Made by a program: the position numbers and the translations under genes. A stretch of 64,000 nucleotides of DNA from the NCBI RefSeq assembly GCF_003573695.1, contig NC_039358.1, forward strand, positions 197,364,353 to 197,428,352, written 5' to 3'. The notes beneath the pieces are model-generated. The model did no database searches. It was not told the DNA's origin and was given only the letters and a program-made list of their open reading frames with translations. The stretch's first letter is position 1. Each line of letters starts with the position of its first letter. This document shows positions 33,091-44,288 of the stretch, piece by piece. The DNA is from Papaver somniferum (lineage: Eukaryota; Streptophyta; Magnoliopsida; Ranunculales; Papaveraceae).

Positions 33091-33983
33091 TCATCTAACA
33101 GTTGAACTCTTCGGGCAATATACAGTCCCTTCACTGTATATTAGACACTCACCATTCTCGGAAGACCACCTCAGGTTCTCATATTTATTCGCAATCTTCT
33201 TTTGATATTTTGTCCAAGATTCCCGGACTCCATATTCCTGCATCATCCATGCTTTATTCAACTGGAAAAGAACACAAAGGCATCCTTCCAACACTTTCAA
33301 AATCATATTTGTATAGTGTATTTTCTCTATTATTTCTCCTGGAAGTTGTATTTCTTTGAAGCTCTCATCGCTAATATTAAAAGAATTAATAACTTGGGGG
33401 TTTCAGCTATCCAATTAAGAGCTCCATTAACTAGTACCCCATCTAAACTACCAAGAGAATAAGGTTTTGTCTGAATGATTTTCCATGAATTCGATCTTAA
33501 CGTCTAGACGTACAATGAAAAACTAGGAGTATGCCGACATGTTCCAGCAGATACTACTAGTACTACTAACTTGTAATCGTCATTTTTATAATCATAACAA
33601 AAATAAGCTCACCTGCTGTCGACTTCTATTAAATAGGGTGAATGAGGTATCCTTTTATACTCTTTAGTGGATGGATTCCAAAGACTATAAAATAATTTAA
33701 CATCCTCATAATGCAGCAAGCAGATCGAACCATTGCAACAACCCAAGATACCAGCTAAATTTGCAGATTTAAACGGGTAATACTTCACCATAACAACAGC
33801 TTTATCAAAAAATTCATTAGTAGAGAATAATGAATGTTTGGTTATATACATTACAACTGCATGAACCATCCGGTCATATCCACTAAGTATGAACCTAGGA
33901 GAGATGTTGTTGATCTGAAGTGTATGATTAAGATGTTGTTGCCTCAGCTGCATGCCAAAAAAAAAAAAAACTTGTTTGTCCAA
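33091..33983 (-). pseudogene. F-box-associated (FBA) domain pseudogene, copy 1
   Basis: Read on the minus strand from about 33983, the protein has MQLRQQHLNHTLQINNISPR, ILGCCNGSICLLHYED and LWNPSTKEYKRIPHSPY. After an in-frame TGA come YDYKNDDYKLVVVVSAG, a TAG, RSNSWKIIQTKPYSLGSL and LVNGALNWIAETP. After a frameshift come VINSFNISDESFKEIQLPGE and ILKVLEGCLCVLFQ...MMQEYGVRESWTKYQK. This is the usual order of a plant F-box FBA_1 domain (substrate-binding part of SCF E3 ligases). The N-terminal F-box itself is absent: at its place stands an A/T run (33956-33970). Two stops and a frameshift, shared with copy 3, show that it was dead before duplication. Family assignment is by motif pattern. Confidence 0.8.
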
Positions 33984-35525
33984 CTATCCATTGTTCAACT
34001 GAGATAAATATGCCAACTCTCTGAACTGTGGTTGTGCCATTAGATTTTCAAGTAAAATTTTGAGTAATTGGAACAAAGATTCGGCCGTACATGACATTAC
34101 CGCAACCAGCATGATTGAATTACTAAAAAAGATATGAGTTGAAGCTGAGGGTTTCCGGAAGATCTGGTCCTATCGATCATCTTAAACCTTACTATTAGTA
34201 GACGCTGTCCCGGCTTTGCAGTTAATTAGTACTGGAAGCATATATATATGAAACCAGTCAAAGCATTGACATTCTGCGCAGCTGTTGCTGCAGACTGTTT
34301 TAAATGCATGGTTAAGATACTTCCATGTAATTAATATGTTGATTCTACGCCAACATATCAAACAATAGGAATCAGCAACATATCAAACAAGTAAAGGAAA
34401 CTGTACAAACTAACCCGGGCAATTTACATTCAGTGCAGCTGTAACAGTAGACGTACATAACTCCATTGTCAGGAAAAGTAAAAAAACAATTGGTAAGATT
34501 GAGTAAGGCACCCTGAGCCATCTCGAGGTAGAGTAGCATCCAAGTGTGGAGGCCATTGGGGGTAAGCCCCTAGGACAACATGGATGCTCATCCAAGCGTG
34601 GAGGCCAGTGGGGGTAAACCCCATGGACGACATGGATGCTCAAGGAATGGCTCAGACCTGAGGCTAAGTTGTTTCCAAGGCTTACCAATTGGCGATATTA
34701 TGTCCGATAATCTTTCCTTATAAACTAGATTAACAGAGCTGGAATTTCCGATGCGGGACTATTATTTTTGTTAATTATGTCTTAAAGAAGGAAACTAAAC
34801 AGGGTTATCGGACGTGCTAAACTTGGTAAGACCAATGCTATACGGGCCGTACTTAAATCTTTATTAGGGCTGAACTAATATTAGGGCCAGGCCCTATAAA
34901 GACGAGGAACAAATTTTAAATAGCAAAACAACGGAATCAAAATTAACAATACCTAGATGTTGCTAATCTTAGATCCTCTCGAGAGAAATAATCAAAGAGC
35001 TTTACAGTTGACCAGCTTCACCAGTTCTACTCACCAAAACCAACCCAGTGATTTTATGATGATTCTCACTCAGCCAGGCCTTACTTAACCGAGCAAAATA
35101 CATTAATCAAAGGTTCTGTTTAATGGAATCAACGATTAGATGATGAACGGATACTACAAATAAAATCGGCAGTGAGTTGTACTGCTGAGTCGCCCAAACT
35201 GGTTGCAGAAAAGGAGGAAGTGGAAAAAGAAGATGATGATGATTAGGGTTTTCTCAGAGACCCTATAAATAAATACCCAATCGGAAGTAATATTTCAGCC
35301 CCACAAACCGGTGTGTCGAAAACCGGGATTTGCTGACGACAAACACATCAGAGGACTTGAGAAGGGCAACTGTGGCAAGTTTATCAAAGCAAGCGGCAAG
35401 TGACTTGCCCATCCCAACTCAATCCAAGCGGCAAAATCAGAGTTGAATTCAAAAAATACCGAATCCTCGTTAGAATGACTCCAACAAAAAGGAGAGAAAT
35501 TTTTTAATCCCGTAGTTAGCATGCC
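33984..35525. other. Non-coding DNA upstream of the 1,164-bp array (copy 1)
   Basis: No gene supported. It holds a 264-base segment (34257-34520) absent from copy 3, a tandem 52-base repeat (34537-34640), and a region rich in A+T. A 49-codon minus-strand frame starts MGKSLAACFDKLAT (about 35411-35265) and is conserved in the copies, but matches nothing I know. Minus-strand frames at 34410-34688 and 35295-35534 look incidental. Confidence 0.5.
34537..34640 (+). repeat. Tandem 52-base repeat, two copies (copy 1)
   Basis: Units 34537-34588 and 34589-34640 both run CATCCAAG(T/C)GTGGAGGCCA ... CATGGATGCT. Each contains a small GGGG-TAA(G/A)-CCCC hairpin. The same pair is at 55690-55793. Confidence 0.88.
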
Positions 35526-37834
35526 CACATTCATCGATGTATAGTGAATTTTGAGCTAGGAATGATACGAGCACTTTTGCTTAAAACTTCCGACCAAAAG
35601 CGATCAACCATCTTTTTTTTTTCTTGTTTGAACTTTATCTATTAATGGTGGACCAATTTTAGATTTTCCGACGAGGGCAGATAAGTAGAGCAATTCTAAT
35701 GTTTGTTTGATGTGCGGTCAGGCATTGAAACAAATAGTCACTTGTTTTTACACTGTAGATAATCTCAGTAGTTGTGATATTATTTTCTGAAAGCTTTGGG
35801 TTATCTTGGGTTTTCTCCGACTTTATGAAATCCAATTTGTGGAATGGTCAAAGAAGAAAAGTAAAAAATGATCAGAAGAATATGAGATCTCTTAAATTTT
35901 GGAATTTGGTAGACTGGACCGAGAGGAATGCTAGAATTTCTGGAAATAGAAGAATAACATTAGCTCAACTCATAATCTCAATTGGTTTAGAAACACTAAT
36001 CTTTTTGAGGGGTACTCTTGAGTACCTACCTTAATTTGTATTTGGAATGTTGTCGTTAATAACAGCTAACCGTATTCTTGAATTTGCCCATTTTTTTGTC
36101 CAAAAAATCTTGTCTTTTCTTGAAGTTTAGAACTTGTTTCAAGACCTTTAATGAGGTGCCAAATTTCTTGGGGTGTACCAACATGCATATAGGACAAAAA
36201 GCATTCGTCAAATTGATTGAATACGCTTAACTACTCGAATATGCTTCCTGAACTGATTTCATATCAAGGAACAAGAGTCCAAGACAGATTTTTCTTAATA
36301 CATGACAACATTTAACTCACTGGAATAATTATGAGTTACAAAATTAGTTATGCGTTTCTTTTTTTCCTGAAACAATTTTTCCTTGTATGATTAAATATTT
36401 TATATGAGTTCAGTGATTCATGTATGGCTGCTACTTCTTCCATTTTCGCCAAGAGATCACTAACGACCACTCCACTTTGAAGATTGAAGTTTATAGTTGT
36501 ACTGGAATAATCAATTCAATTCCTTTCCGAAATCACTATATTTAAGGTTATAATATATATATTTTCCTATTTTCAGTTTTCATTTGAACTAAAACAAAAA
36601 TAAAATAATAATTTAATAGATAATTTGCATTCCGTTTAGTCCAACCAATGGGATTAATTTGTTTTGTGCACACATTCATCGATGTATAGTGAATTTTGAG
36701 CTAGGAATGATACGAGCACTTTTGCTTTTGCTTTCTGCCGCCTACTAGAACTTCCGACCAAAAGCGATCAACCATCTTTTTTTTTCTTGTTTGAACTTTA
36801 TGTATTAATGGTGCACCAATTTTAGATTTTCCGACGAGGGCAGATAAGTAGAACAATTCTAATGTTTGTTTGATGTGCGGTCGGGCATTGAAACAAATAG
36901 TCACTTGTTTTTACACTGTAGAGAATCTCAGTAGTTGTGGTATTATTTTCTGAAAGCTTTGGGTTATCTTGGGTTTTCTCCGACTTTATGAAATCCAATT
37001 TGTGGGAATGGTCAAAGAAGAAAAGTAAAAAATGATCAGAAGAATATGAGATCTCTTAAATTTTGGAATTTGGTAGACTGGACCGAGAGGAATGCTAGAA
37101 TTTCTGGAAATAGAAGAATAACATTAGCTCAACTCATAATCTCAATTGGTTTAGAAACACTAATCTTTTTGAGGGGTACTCTTGAGTACCTACCTTAATT
37201 TGTATTTGTAATGTTGTCGTTAATAACAGCTAACCATATTCTTGAATTTGCCCATTTTTTTGTCCAAAAAATCTTGTCTTTTCTTGAAGTTTAGAACTTG
37301 TTTCAAGACCTTTAATGAGGTGCCAAATTGCTTGGGGTGTACCAACATGCATATAGGACAAAAAGCATTCGTCAAATTGATTGAATACGCTTAACTACTC
37401 GAATATGCTTCCTGAACTGATTTCATATCAAGGAACAAGAGTCCAAGACAGATTTTTCTTAATACATGACAACATTTAACTCACTGGAATAATTATGAGT
37501 TACAAAATTAGTTATGCGTTTCTTTTTTTCCTGAAACAATTTTTCCTTGTATGATTAAATATTTTATATGAGTTCAGTGATTCATGTATGGCTGCTACTT
37601 CTTCCATTTTCGCCAAGAGATCACTAACGACCACTCCACTTTGAAGATTGAAGTTTATAGTTGTACTGGAATAATCAATTCAATTCCTTTCCGAAATCAC
37701 TATATTTAAGGTTATAATATATATATTTTCCTATTTTCAGTTTTCATTTGAACTAAAACAAAAGTAAAATAATAATTTAATAGATAATTTGCAATCCGTT
37801 TAGTCCAACCAATGGGATTAATTTGTTTTGTGCA
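35526..37834. repeat. 1,164-bp tandem repeat, two units (copy 1)
   Basis: Units 35526-36670 (1,145 bases; lacks a ~20-base piece TTTGCTTTCTGCCGCCTACT) and 36671-37834 (1,164). Each begins CACATTCATCGATGTATAG and ends TTGTTTTGTGCA. On the plus strand about 310-620 bases into the unit, broken frames read CLMCGRA/LETNSHLFLHCRESQ, GLSWVFSDFMKSNLW and FWNLVDWTERNARI. This resembles the zf-RVT zinc finger and the W..ERNARI linker of a LINE ORF2, different from the LINE at 1694. A minus-strand 67-codon frame is conserved across units simply because the units are nearly identical. Confidence 0.9.
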
Positions 37835-37857
37835 CACTCTTTAAAAGAGTGTGCACA
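37829..37857. repeat. Perfect 29-base palindrome at array end
   Basis: Arms of 14 bases, TGTGCACACTCTTT and its exact complement, around one central A. It lies precisely where the 1,164-bp unit stops. The copy at the 2/3 junction (48250-48278) has two substitutions. Confidence 0.93.
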
Positions 37858-38121
37858 AAATTAGACTCGCGTTTTCTGGATGGGGACATGGGAGACAAAT
37901 CATGTTTTGACACGTGTCTTTTCTATAAATTGATTCCATCAAATTTTGTTTCCAAATATACAGAAAAAATGTATTTTTGGTGAAAATACTCGTTATCTTA
38001 ATTGGTGATATTTTATCCTTTAAATTTTTGGTAACAGTTAAAATAATTAATTGGAAAAACACATGTCAAGACATGATTTGTCCCCCATGCTCCCATCATA
38101 AAACGTCTCCATCCAAAATTT
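37858..38121. mobile_element. Fold-back MITE-like element, junction 1/2
   Basis: Left arm 37879-37916 (GATGGGGACATGGGAGACAA...) and right arm 38060-38097 are inverted repeats matching at 33 of 38 positions. Weaker complementarity continues outward to about 37858 and 38121. The ~140-base centre is A+T-rich. No coding potential; frames on both strands only mirror each other because of the inverted repeat. Superfamily unknown. Confidence 0.7.
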
Positions 38122-38188
38122 ACTCACTAATTTCAGCTAAGTTAAGTAGATACTTTTTTTTTTTATGAAAACTTAGCCTAAGAGAAAG

Positions 38189-38300
38189 GTGGTAGTGAAA
38201 TTGTTACCACTCCCCCGGTGATTTAAGTTCTTTCAAGCCAAAGCCAAATTTATAACATCTAAAACTTTGTGGTAGTGAAATTGTTACCACTCCCCCGGTG
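38189..38300 (+). repeat. Two 32-base direct repeats before truncated LINE (junction 1/2)
   Basis: GTGGTAGTGAAATTGTTACC with its ACTCCCCCGGTG tail occurs at 38189-38220 and 38269-38300, 48 bases apart. Each copy is itself a small GTGGTA/TACCAC hairpin. The LINE begins at the end of the second copy (TGCTGATGAG at 38299, corresponding to 3305). Confidence 0.9.
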
Positions 38301-40114
38301 CTGATGAGAGAGCTAATAGTTTTGGCTCCTCATCTAAAACTTCTAAGATAGTAGAACTCATTCAAAGTATTGGTCTATCCGATTTGGGATATCATGGTAG
38401 TCATTATACTTGTACTAGCTGTAAGAATGGTAATGGTAGGATACAATCTATATTGGATAGAGCCATTATAAATCCTGACTGGATTTTAACCTTTCCCGAC
38501 ACTATTCTTAAGCACTTTCCTTTTCTAGGATCTTAACATTGTCCTATCTTCATAGATTTCTATCCTAATGAGACTGTGAAAAGTAGAAATTGGAAGTTTT
38601 TTGAATGTTGGCTTAGAGATACTACTTGTAAAGACCAAATCAGTAACTCTTGGTCTAAAAATGTTCATAGTTTTGCTTTTTTTAGACTTGATAAAAAACT
38701 AGTAATAACCAGAAGAGATTTATCCAAATGGAATAGGGAAACTTTTGGTAATATACATGATAATATTAAATGTCTTCAAGATAAGACAACCATGGTACAA
38801 CAAGATGCCTCTGGTGAAGATTTAAGTTCACAAGTCAAACAGATAGAGCTTCAAATAAATGAATGGCATGCAAGAGAAGAAGGGTTCTAAAGACAACAAT
38901 CAAGATATACCATGTTCCGAGAAGTTGATCAAAACACAAAGTACTTCCATCAACAGGCAAACAAAAGGAAGTCAAGAAACCATATTGCATCTTTAGTAAA
39001 ACCAAATGGAAGTTGGTGCACTGGTCGAGACAATCTTGAAAATTTGCTCATATCTCATTTCTCAAGTATCATGACTTCAACTGAACTAGAAAATGATGTT
39101 GCACTGTTTGATTTATTACCAAAGTCCATCACTGAGACGGAAAATGCTGCTCTTATCAGAATTCCAGATGAAGTGAAGATTTCCAATGCTTTACAAAGTA
39201 CGCACCCATGGAAAGCGCCTGTACAAGATGGCTTTCCACCTGGCTTCTTTCAATCTCAATGGAACACTACAAAGGAAGATGTTATACAAATGGTGCAAAG
39301 CTTCTTTGCCAGTTGAAGAATGTTGCGGAAAATGAATAAGACCAACTTGTGCTTAATACCAAAGACGCAGCTACCACAATCTTCTGGTGACTACAGGCCC
39401 ATAGCTTTGTGTAATACTAGATATAAGTTAATCACAAAGATTATGGCGCTTCGACTGAAACCACTAATGGACAAGCTGAGAAGAAAGAAGACAATATAAC
39501 TCACGCAGACAAATAGGAGACAATATAACTCTGGCTCATGAACTAATCCACTGTATGAGAAGAAAGAAGACAAAAATGGGTTTCATGGCATTGAAGCTTG
39601 ATATGTCCAAGGCCTTCGATCATGTAGAATGGTCATTCTTACGCAAAATTATGGAAAGTTTTGGTTTACAGACCATTTTTGTGACTTGATACAGGAATGC
39701 ATTAACACCACAGAAACACAAATATTGCTAAATGAAGCACCATGTAAATCATTCAAACCAACAAGAGAAATACGACAAGGTGAACCCTTATCACCCTATC
39801 TCTTCCTACTTTCTATGGAGGTATTTACAAGATCCTTAGACAAAGCAGAGGCCGAGAAAAAGATTCAATGAATCAAAATAGCTAAGAATGCACCACCAGT
39901 ATCTCACATGTTGTTTGCTGACGACTGCCTACTCTTTGTGAAAGCTGATCTCCACAATGTTAATAACTTATTACCAGTTATATCTCATTTCAGTTCTATA
40001 TCAGGTCAACAAGTGAATCTCCAGAAATCTGTTGATTTCTTCTCGAAGCATCTCCACTCAAGGCACTGTAGGATCCTGTTAAGAAGATTGAAAATGAAGA
40101 AGATGACTCTTGAT
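38299..40114 (+). pseudogene. LINE copy 2, 5'-truncated: endonuclease C-terminus and RT
   Basis: Near-identical to 3305-5118. It starts inside the endonuclease (DERANSFGSSSK), and so lacks ORF1 and the endonuclease start. It carries the same TAA in the SDH motif (about 38533) and the same in-frame stops at 38890 and 39316. Unlike copy 1 it retains REIRQGEPLSPYLFLLSMEV (frame 39629-39871). The FADD box is at about 39914-39926. The truncation point is shared with copy 3, so it is a duplication junction, not typical LINE 5' truncation. Confidence 0.88.
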
Positions 40115-41015
40115 CAATGTTTTAATAACCGAACCGGACGTCGAACCAGTAATATTTTTGGGCCAAGGTTCACTGGGTTAACCAGTGGTTCAACCACTGG
40201 TTCAGTGGGTCATCAAATACACAATAACTTCTAATATAACACTAATGTTGTTAACTAATATAACACTAATCTTATTTAGTGAATTAGCCTTAAAAGTTAA
40301 AACGTGATGGTAGAGTGGTAGTGGACCACGTTTACTTTTTTGCATGCTCAAGGACGTCAGATAATTATGAATATATTCAAAATTCAAATCAGCGCCCCCA
40401 AATACTTTTCCTTCTTCTACTAAGTACTACCTGGCTAAGACTCTTTCCTTTCTCTGTTTTTTTCTTTGTGTTTGCTCGATTGTTTCTCTCTCTATTAGAA
40501 AAGAAAAGTAGTTCATCTACACAGTCACGATTCTTTGTTTCCTTTTCTAAATTTGTCCAACAATTTCCTATTATCTTAGGTATGAGTCTAATTTCGTGGA
40601 TGTGTCTTTTTCTTATGAGAAGATCTTTTTTTATTTTCTTGAATAGATCTGATGTATTATAAATGTGATGATGGATGATTATATATCTGAGTTTTTAAAT
40701 TAAAATCCATATTTTTAGTTGCTATAAACATCTGAAGTAAACTAAATCACAATATATTTGATTCAGTGGAATTCTGGAAGATCTTGTTTCTGTTTTAAAC
40801 TTTTTTATGGATGCTTGAGAAGTAAAAAAAAATTGATGGGAAAGGAAACGGTTGAACTGTCAAAAATCCAGCTGGGTCAGCTGGTTTACCAGTTAAACCG
40901 ACCGGTTCACTGGTTTTTTTTAACATGTTAGTGGGTAAGTGTCGAACCAGACCGTTTTTATTACCGGTTCACTGGTTTTCCGGTCCAACTAGTCGGTCCG
41001 GGTCTTAAAACACTG
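40115..41015 (+). mobile_element. hAT-type element, copy 2, uninterrupted
   Basis: 901 bases between CTCTTGAT duplications (40107-40114 and 41016-41023), with termini as in copy 1. The ATGGT target of element 1 is present once at 40308-40312 (GTGATGGTAGAGTGG), giving the empty site. Confidence 0.92.
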
Positions 41016-42903
41016 CTCTTGATGAAAGGTATTTGGGAATCCCACTTTTTCTCAAAAGAAGAAGAACCACATCCTTCTCCTCTCTGGTAGAAGTAATGAA
41101 GACAAGGCTCTTGAGATGGAATGGCAAATTCTTAATGCAATCAGGGAGATCTGTCATGGTTAAGCATGTCTTAAATGCCATGCCATCTCACCAAATGGGT
41201 ATCTTCAAAATCCGAAAGGCAACAATCAAAGAATTGGACACAGTACAAAGACATTTCTGGTGGAAAGTAAGAACGGAAAATTCCTGGGATAACTTTAACA
41301 AAAGAAAATAAGACGGAGGTATGGGTTTTCGTTTTCGTGATCTAGAATGTTTCAACAAAGCTCTTTTAGCAAAATATGTATGGAGATTGTGTCACAATTC
41401 TCATTAGATGTGGGCTAAAGCTTCTAAAAGAAAGAAACTTCCCTGATACGTCAATATTTCATGCAACAAAAATGAAGAACAGAACTTTGGCTTGGCAAAG
41501 CAATTATGGTGAAATCAGCTTCTTTCAAAAGAATAGTTTCTGGCTGTTGGGAGACGGAAAGAAGGTACTTACATGGAAGGATAACTGGATTGTAGGGAAA
41601 CAAGATCCACCAACATCAATTGCTGATTTCGAATTAGCAGTCACTTATAGCACTGTAAGTGACCTAATTGATGCAGATACCAAAGTTTGGAAAGCTACAA
41701 TTGTTCACCAGCTCTTCTCAGCAGATGATGCAGTGAAAATCCTAAGCATGAGAATACCTGCATATTCTACAGACAGGCTAATCTGGACACTCACAAGGAA
41801 TGGTCAATTCACGGTTAAATCTGCCTACAAAAAAATGGTGGACATCAAGACTAATGCAGCTGATATGCACGATGCAAATATGACTTTATTATGGAAGCAA
41901 CTGTGGAATTTGGATACTCTGCCAAGAGTTAAAACCTTCTTATGGAAGTGCATGAATGACATGATACCTTCAAGTGAACGCATGGGAAGAGTAATGCAAT
42001 ATTCTGGAAGATATGTGCAGTATGTGTAATCAAATTGTTGAAACGACTAAGCACATAATATGGGAATGCCCTTTTGCTCGAGCTGTTTGGATGTCAATAC
42101 CCGGAGCTAGAAGAAGTATGGATGTTGTTTATACTACGGTGTATGACTGGATTACCAGTTGGTTTACAAACGATTTCATCAAATTAGATGCAGACTGGAT
42201 AATCAAAATGGCAAATGCATGCTAGAAAATTTGGAAACAAATATCTAGATGTGTTTTCGATGGGAAGAAGCCAAACCCCGTGGAAACTATTCGTAGTATC
42301 CAGTACCTCAACCATACAATAGGATCAGGAATGAAAAGAGTACAACAACATAGCTGTCACAACAGCTTAACTAATAATTCTCAACATACCAGGATACCTC
42401 CTAATGCTTTTACTTATTCTATATGTTGTGATGCTTCTTTTAAATATGTTTAAACTGAAAATCACACATGTATTGGTCTAATACTTCGTAATGCTGCAGG
42501 TGAATTTGAACAAGGATGTTGCTTCAATGAACATGGACATCTAGACGTAGAGCATGCAGAAATTGAGGGGATGAGGAAAGCTATGTTTTGGGCGGAAGAA
42601 CTCAACATATACCAAATATATTTTGAACTTGATGCTCAAACTGTAGTAGCAGCTGCAACAGGAGATAACCAGAAAGTTGGATGGTAGACTCAAACTTTAG
42701 CTTTGGAGGTTATTAGCCTTTTTAGCAAGTACCCACTATGGACTAGCAAGTTTATCTGTAGGAAGAATAATAAAGCAGCACATAAGCTGGCAAAACATTC
42801 ACGTTAGTTTCAAATTAGTAGAAGTTGGATTCAATATCCACCAAACTTTATTGTGGAAGCACTATATGCAGACACAAGTGGTTTAATCAACTCTATTATC
42901 TAA
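41016..42903 (+). pseudogene. LINE copy 2: RT thumb, zf-RVT and RNase H
   Basis: Same decay as copy 1: stop at 41311, the extra A before the zinc finger (GGAAGATATG at about 42006) splitting frames 41376-42029 and 42013-42225, and three stops in RNase H. The tail is to about 42946. Only scattered substitutions separate it from copy 1. Confidence 0.87.
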
Positions 42904-42946
42904 ATAAACTTTCTTTTTGGTATCAAAAAAAGAAAAGAAAAAAAGA

Positions 42947-43973
42947 GTAGGTAATGTATCCATTAGTTACTACTACTTCAGTGGTCACTTGTTGCTTCGA
43001 ATGTGAAAATTTTCCATTTTCAGTAGTGCTATTAATGGAAATTCTTATTGCATTTTTATGTATTTCAAGCTAAACGACTCTCTTTAGACCTTAATGAACC
43101 AACTTCATTTTGAAGCCATTTCCAGAAAATAAAATATTCTTGTGAGTAGTGCCAGCCCCTTGGATTAATAATTCCTTTGTTTCAAAAACTCCCCAAACAA
43201 ACAAAAAAGCAAAACGCAAGTTGAAAATTTTACATTTTTGCTAATTTTAGGCCGTTGAAAGACCGGTGAGTAGCTTTGGGTATGTCTTTCAAGCTAAGCA
43301 ATATTTTTTACTACAAAATCTCCGTTCCGTTTCAAGCCATTTTCAAAAAGTAGTAAATTGCTCTGGTATTTCAAATGATTCTTAGACATAATGAACATCT
43401 CATTGCCTCAAATCCACAGTGCCAGCCAAAAAATGTACACAACTAACACACTCTCTACTCATTACTACAGAAAGCGCGACAAGAAACAAGCATATAACAT
43501 AGGGCATCACGCAGTCGATCTAATGACTCCTAAGAATTATAAATATACAATAGAAACTACGAAGGATTTGACAACAAGAGAATCATGCATAAAGAGTTCA
43601 CCATTTTTTCTACTGTCAAACATCTCAAATTCATTGTTAAACTGAGAAGTTCTGAGACCCATCAGCCATGAGCCTGAGACACACTGGATAGGAAATTGTT
43701 CTGCTCTAAACTGGATATAAAACGTTTCAATCCCAATTACAAATTAGAAAAAAAGTGCAAAACGTAGAAATTACCCATGGCACCCATTCTTACTTTGGCC
43801 TTTTGTACTGTAACTAAAACTGTTGCTCACCGCATCAGCTTATACTCCTTTTTCTCCATATGCCTCTTCTTCGTGTTCCTATCACCTTCGTTCTCCCCAA
43901 ATAAGTACCACCGCTGAGTGAAACTAGGCTTTCGACGTAATTATATACATACATTTCTATTACCAAAGTTTAG
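42947..43973. other. Non-coding DNA between LINE and F-box relic (copy 2)
   Basis: Equivalent to 32063-33090 with a few substitutions and a one-base deletion at about 43581 that shortens the small open frame. No gene supported. Confidence 0.5.
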
Positions 43974-44278
43974 TCATCTAACAGTTGAACTCTTCGGGCA
44001 ATATACAGTCCCTTCACTGTATATTAGACACTCACCATTCTCGGAAGACCACCTCAGGTTCTCATATTTATTCGCAATCTTCTTTTGATATTTTGTCCAA
44101 GATTCCCGGACTCCATATTCCTGCATCATCCATGCTTTATTCAACTGGAAAAGAACACAAAGGCATCCTTCCAACACTTTCAAAATCATATTTGTATAGT
44201 GTATTTTCTCTATTATTTCTCCTGGAAGTTGTATTTCTTTGAAGCTCTCATCGCTAATATTAAAAGAATTAATAACTT
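43974..44278 (-). pseudogene. F-box-associated domain pseudogene, copy 2, cut by assembly gap
   Basis: Only the C-terminal part (VINSFNISDESFKEIQLPGE to SWTKYQKKIANKYENLRW) is present. At 44279 the sequence enters ten Ns and resumes at the equivalent of 35371. About 1.97 kb present in copies 1 and 3, including most of the FBA domain, is missing. Whether this is a true deletion or a collapsed assembly cannot be told. Confidence 0.75.
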
Positions 44279-44288
44279 NNNNNNNNNN
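44279..44288. other. Assembly gap, 10 N
   Basis: The flanks correspond to 33397 and about 35371 of copy 1. Confidence 0.98.

Noticed and set aside
34410..34688. 92-codon minus-strand frame with repeated HPCCPRGLPP-like pieces
   Set aside because: The repetition reflects the 52-base tandem repeat; no known domain, and the frame changes in copy 3.
36701..36904. Minus-strand 67-codon frame repeated in each 1,164-bp unit
   Set aside because: Its conservation is explained by near-identity of the units. The opposite strand carries the recognisable LINE relic, and the frame is lost in the short first unit.
37829..37857. Palindrome as a transcription terminator
   Set aside because: No bacterial context and no gene ending there.
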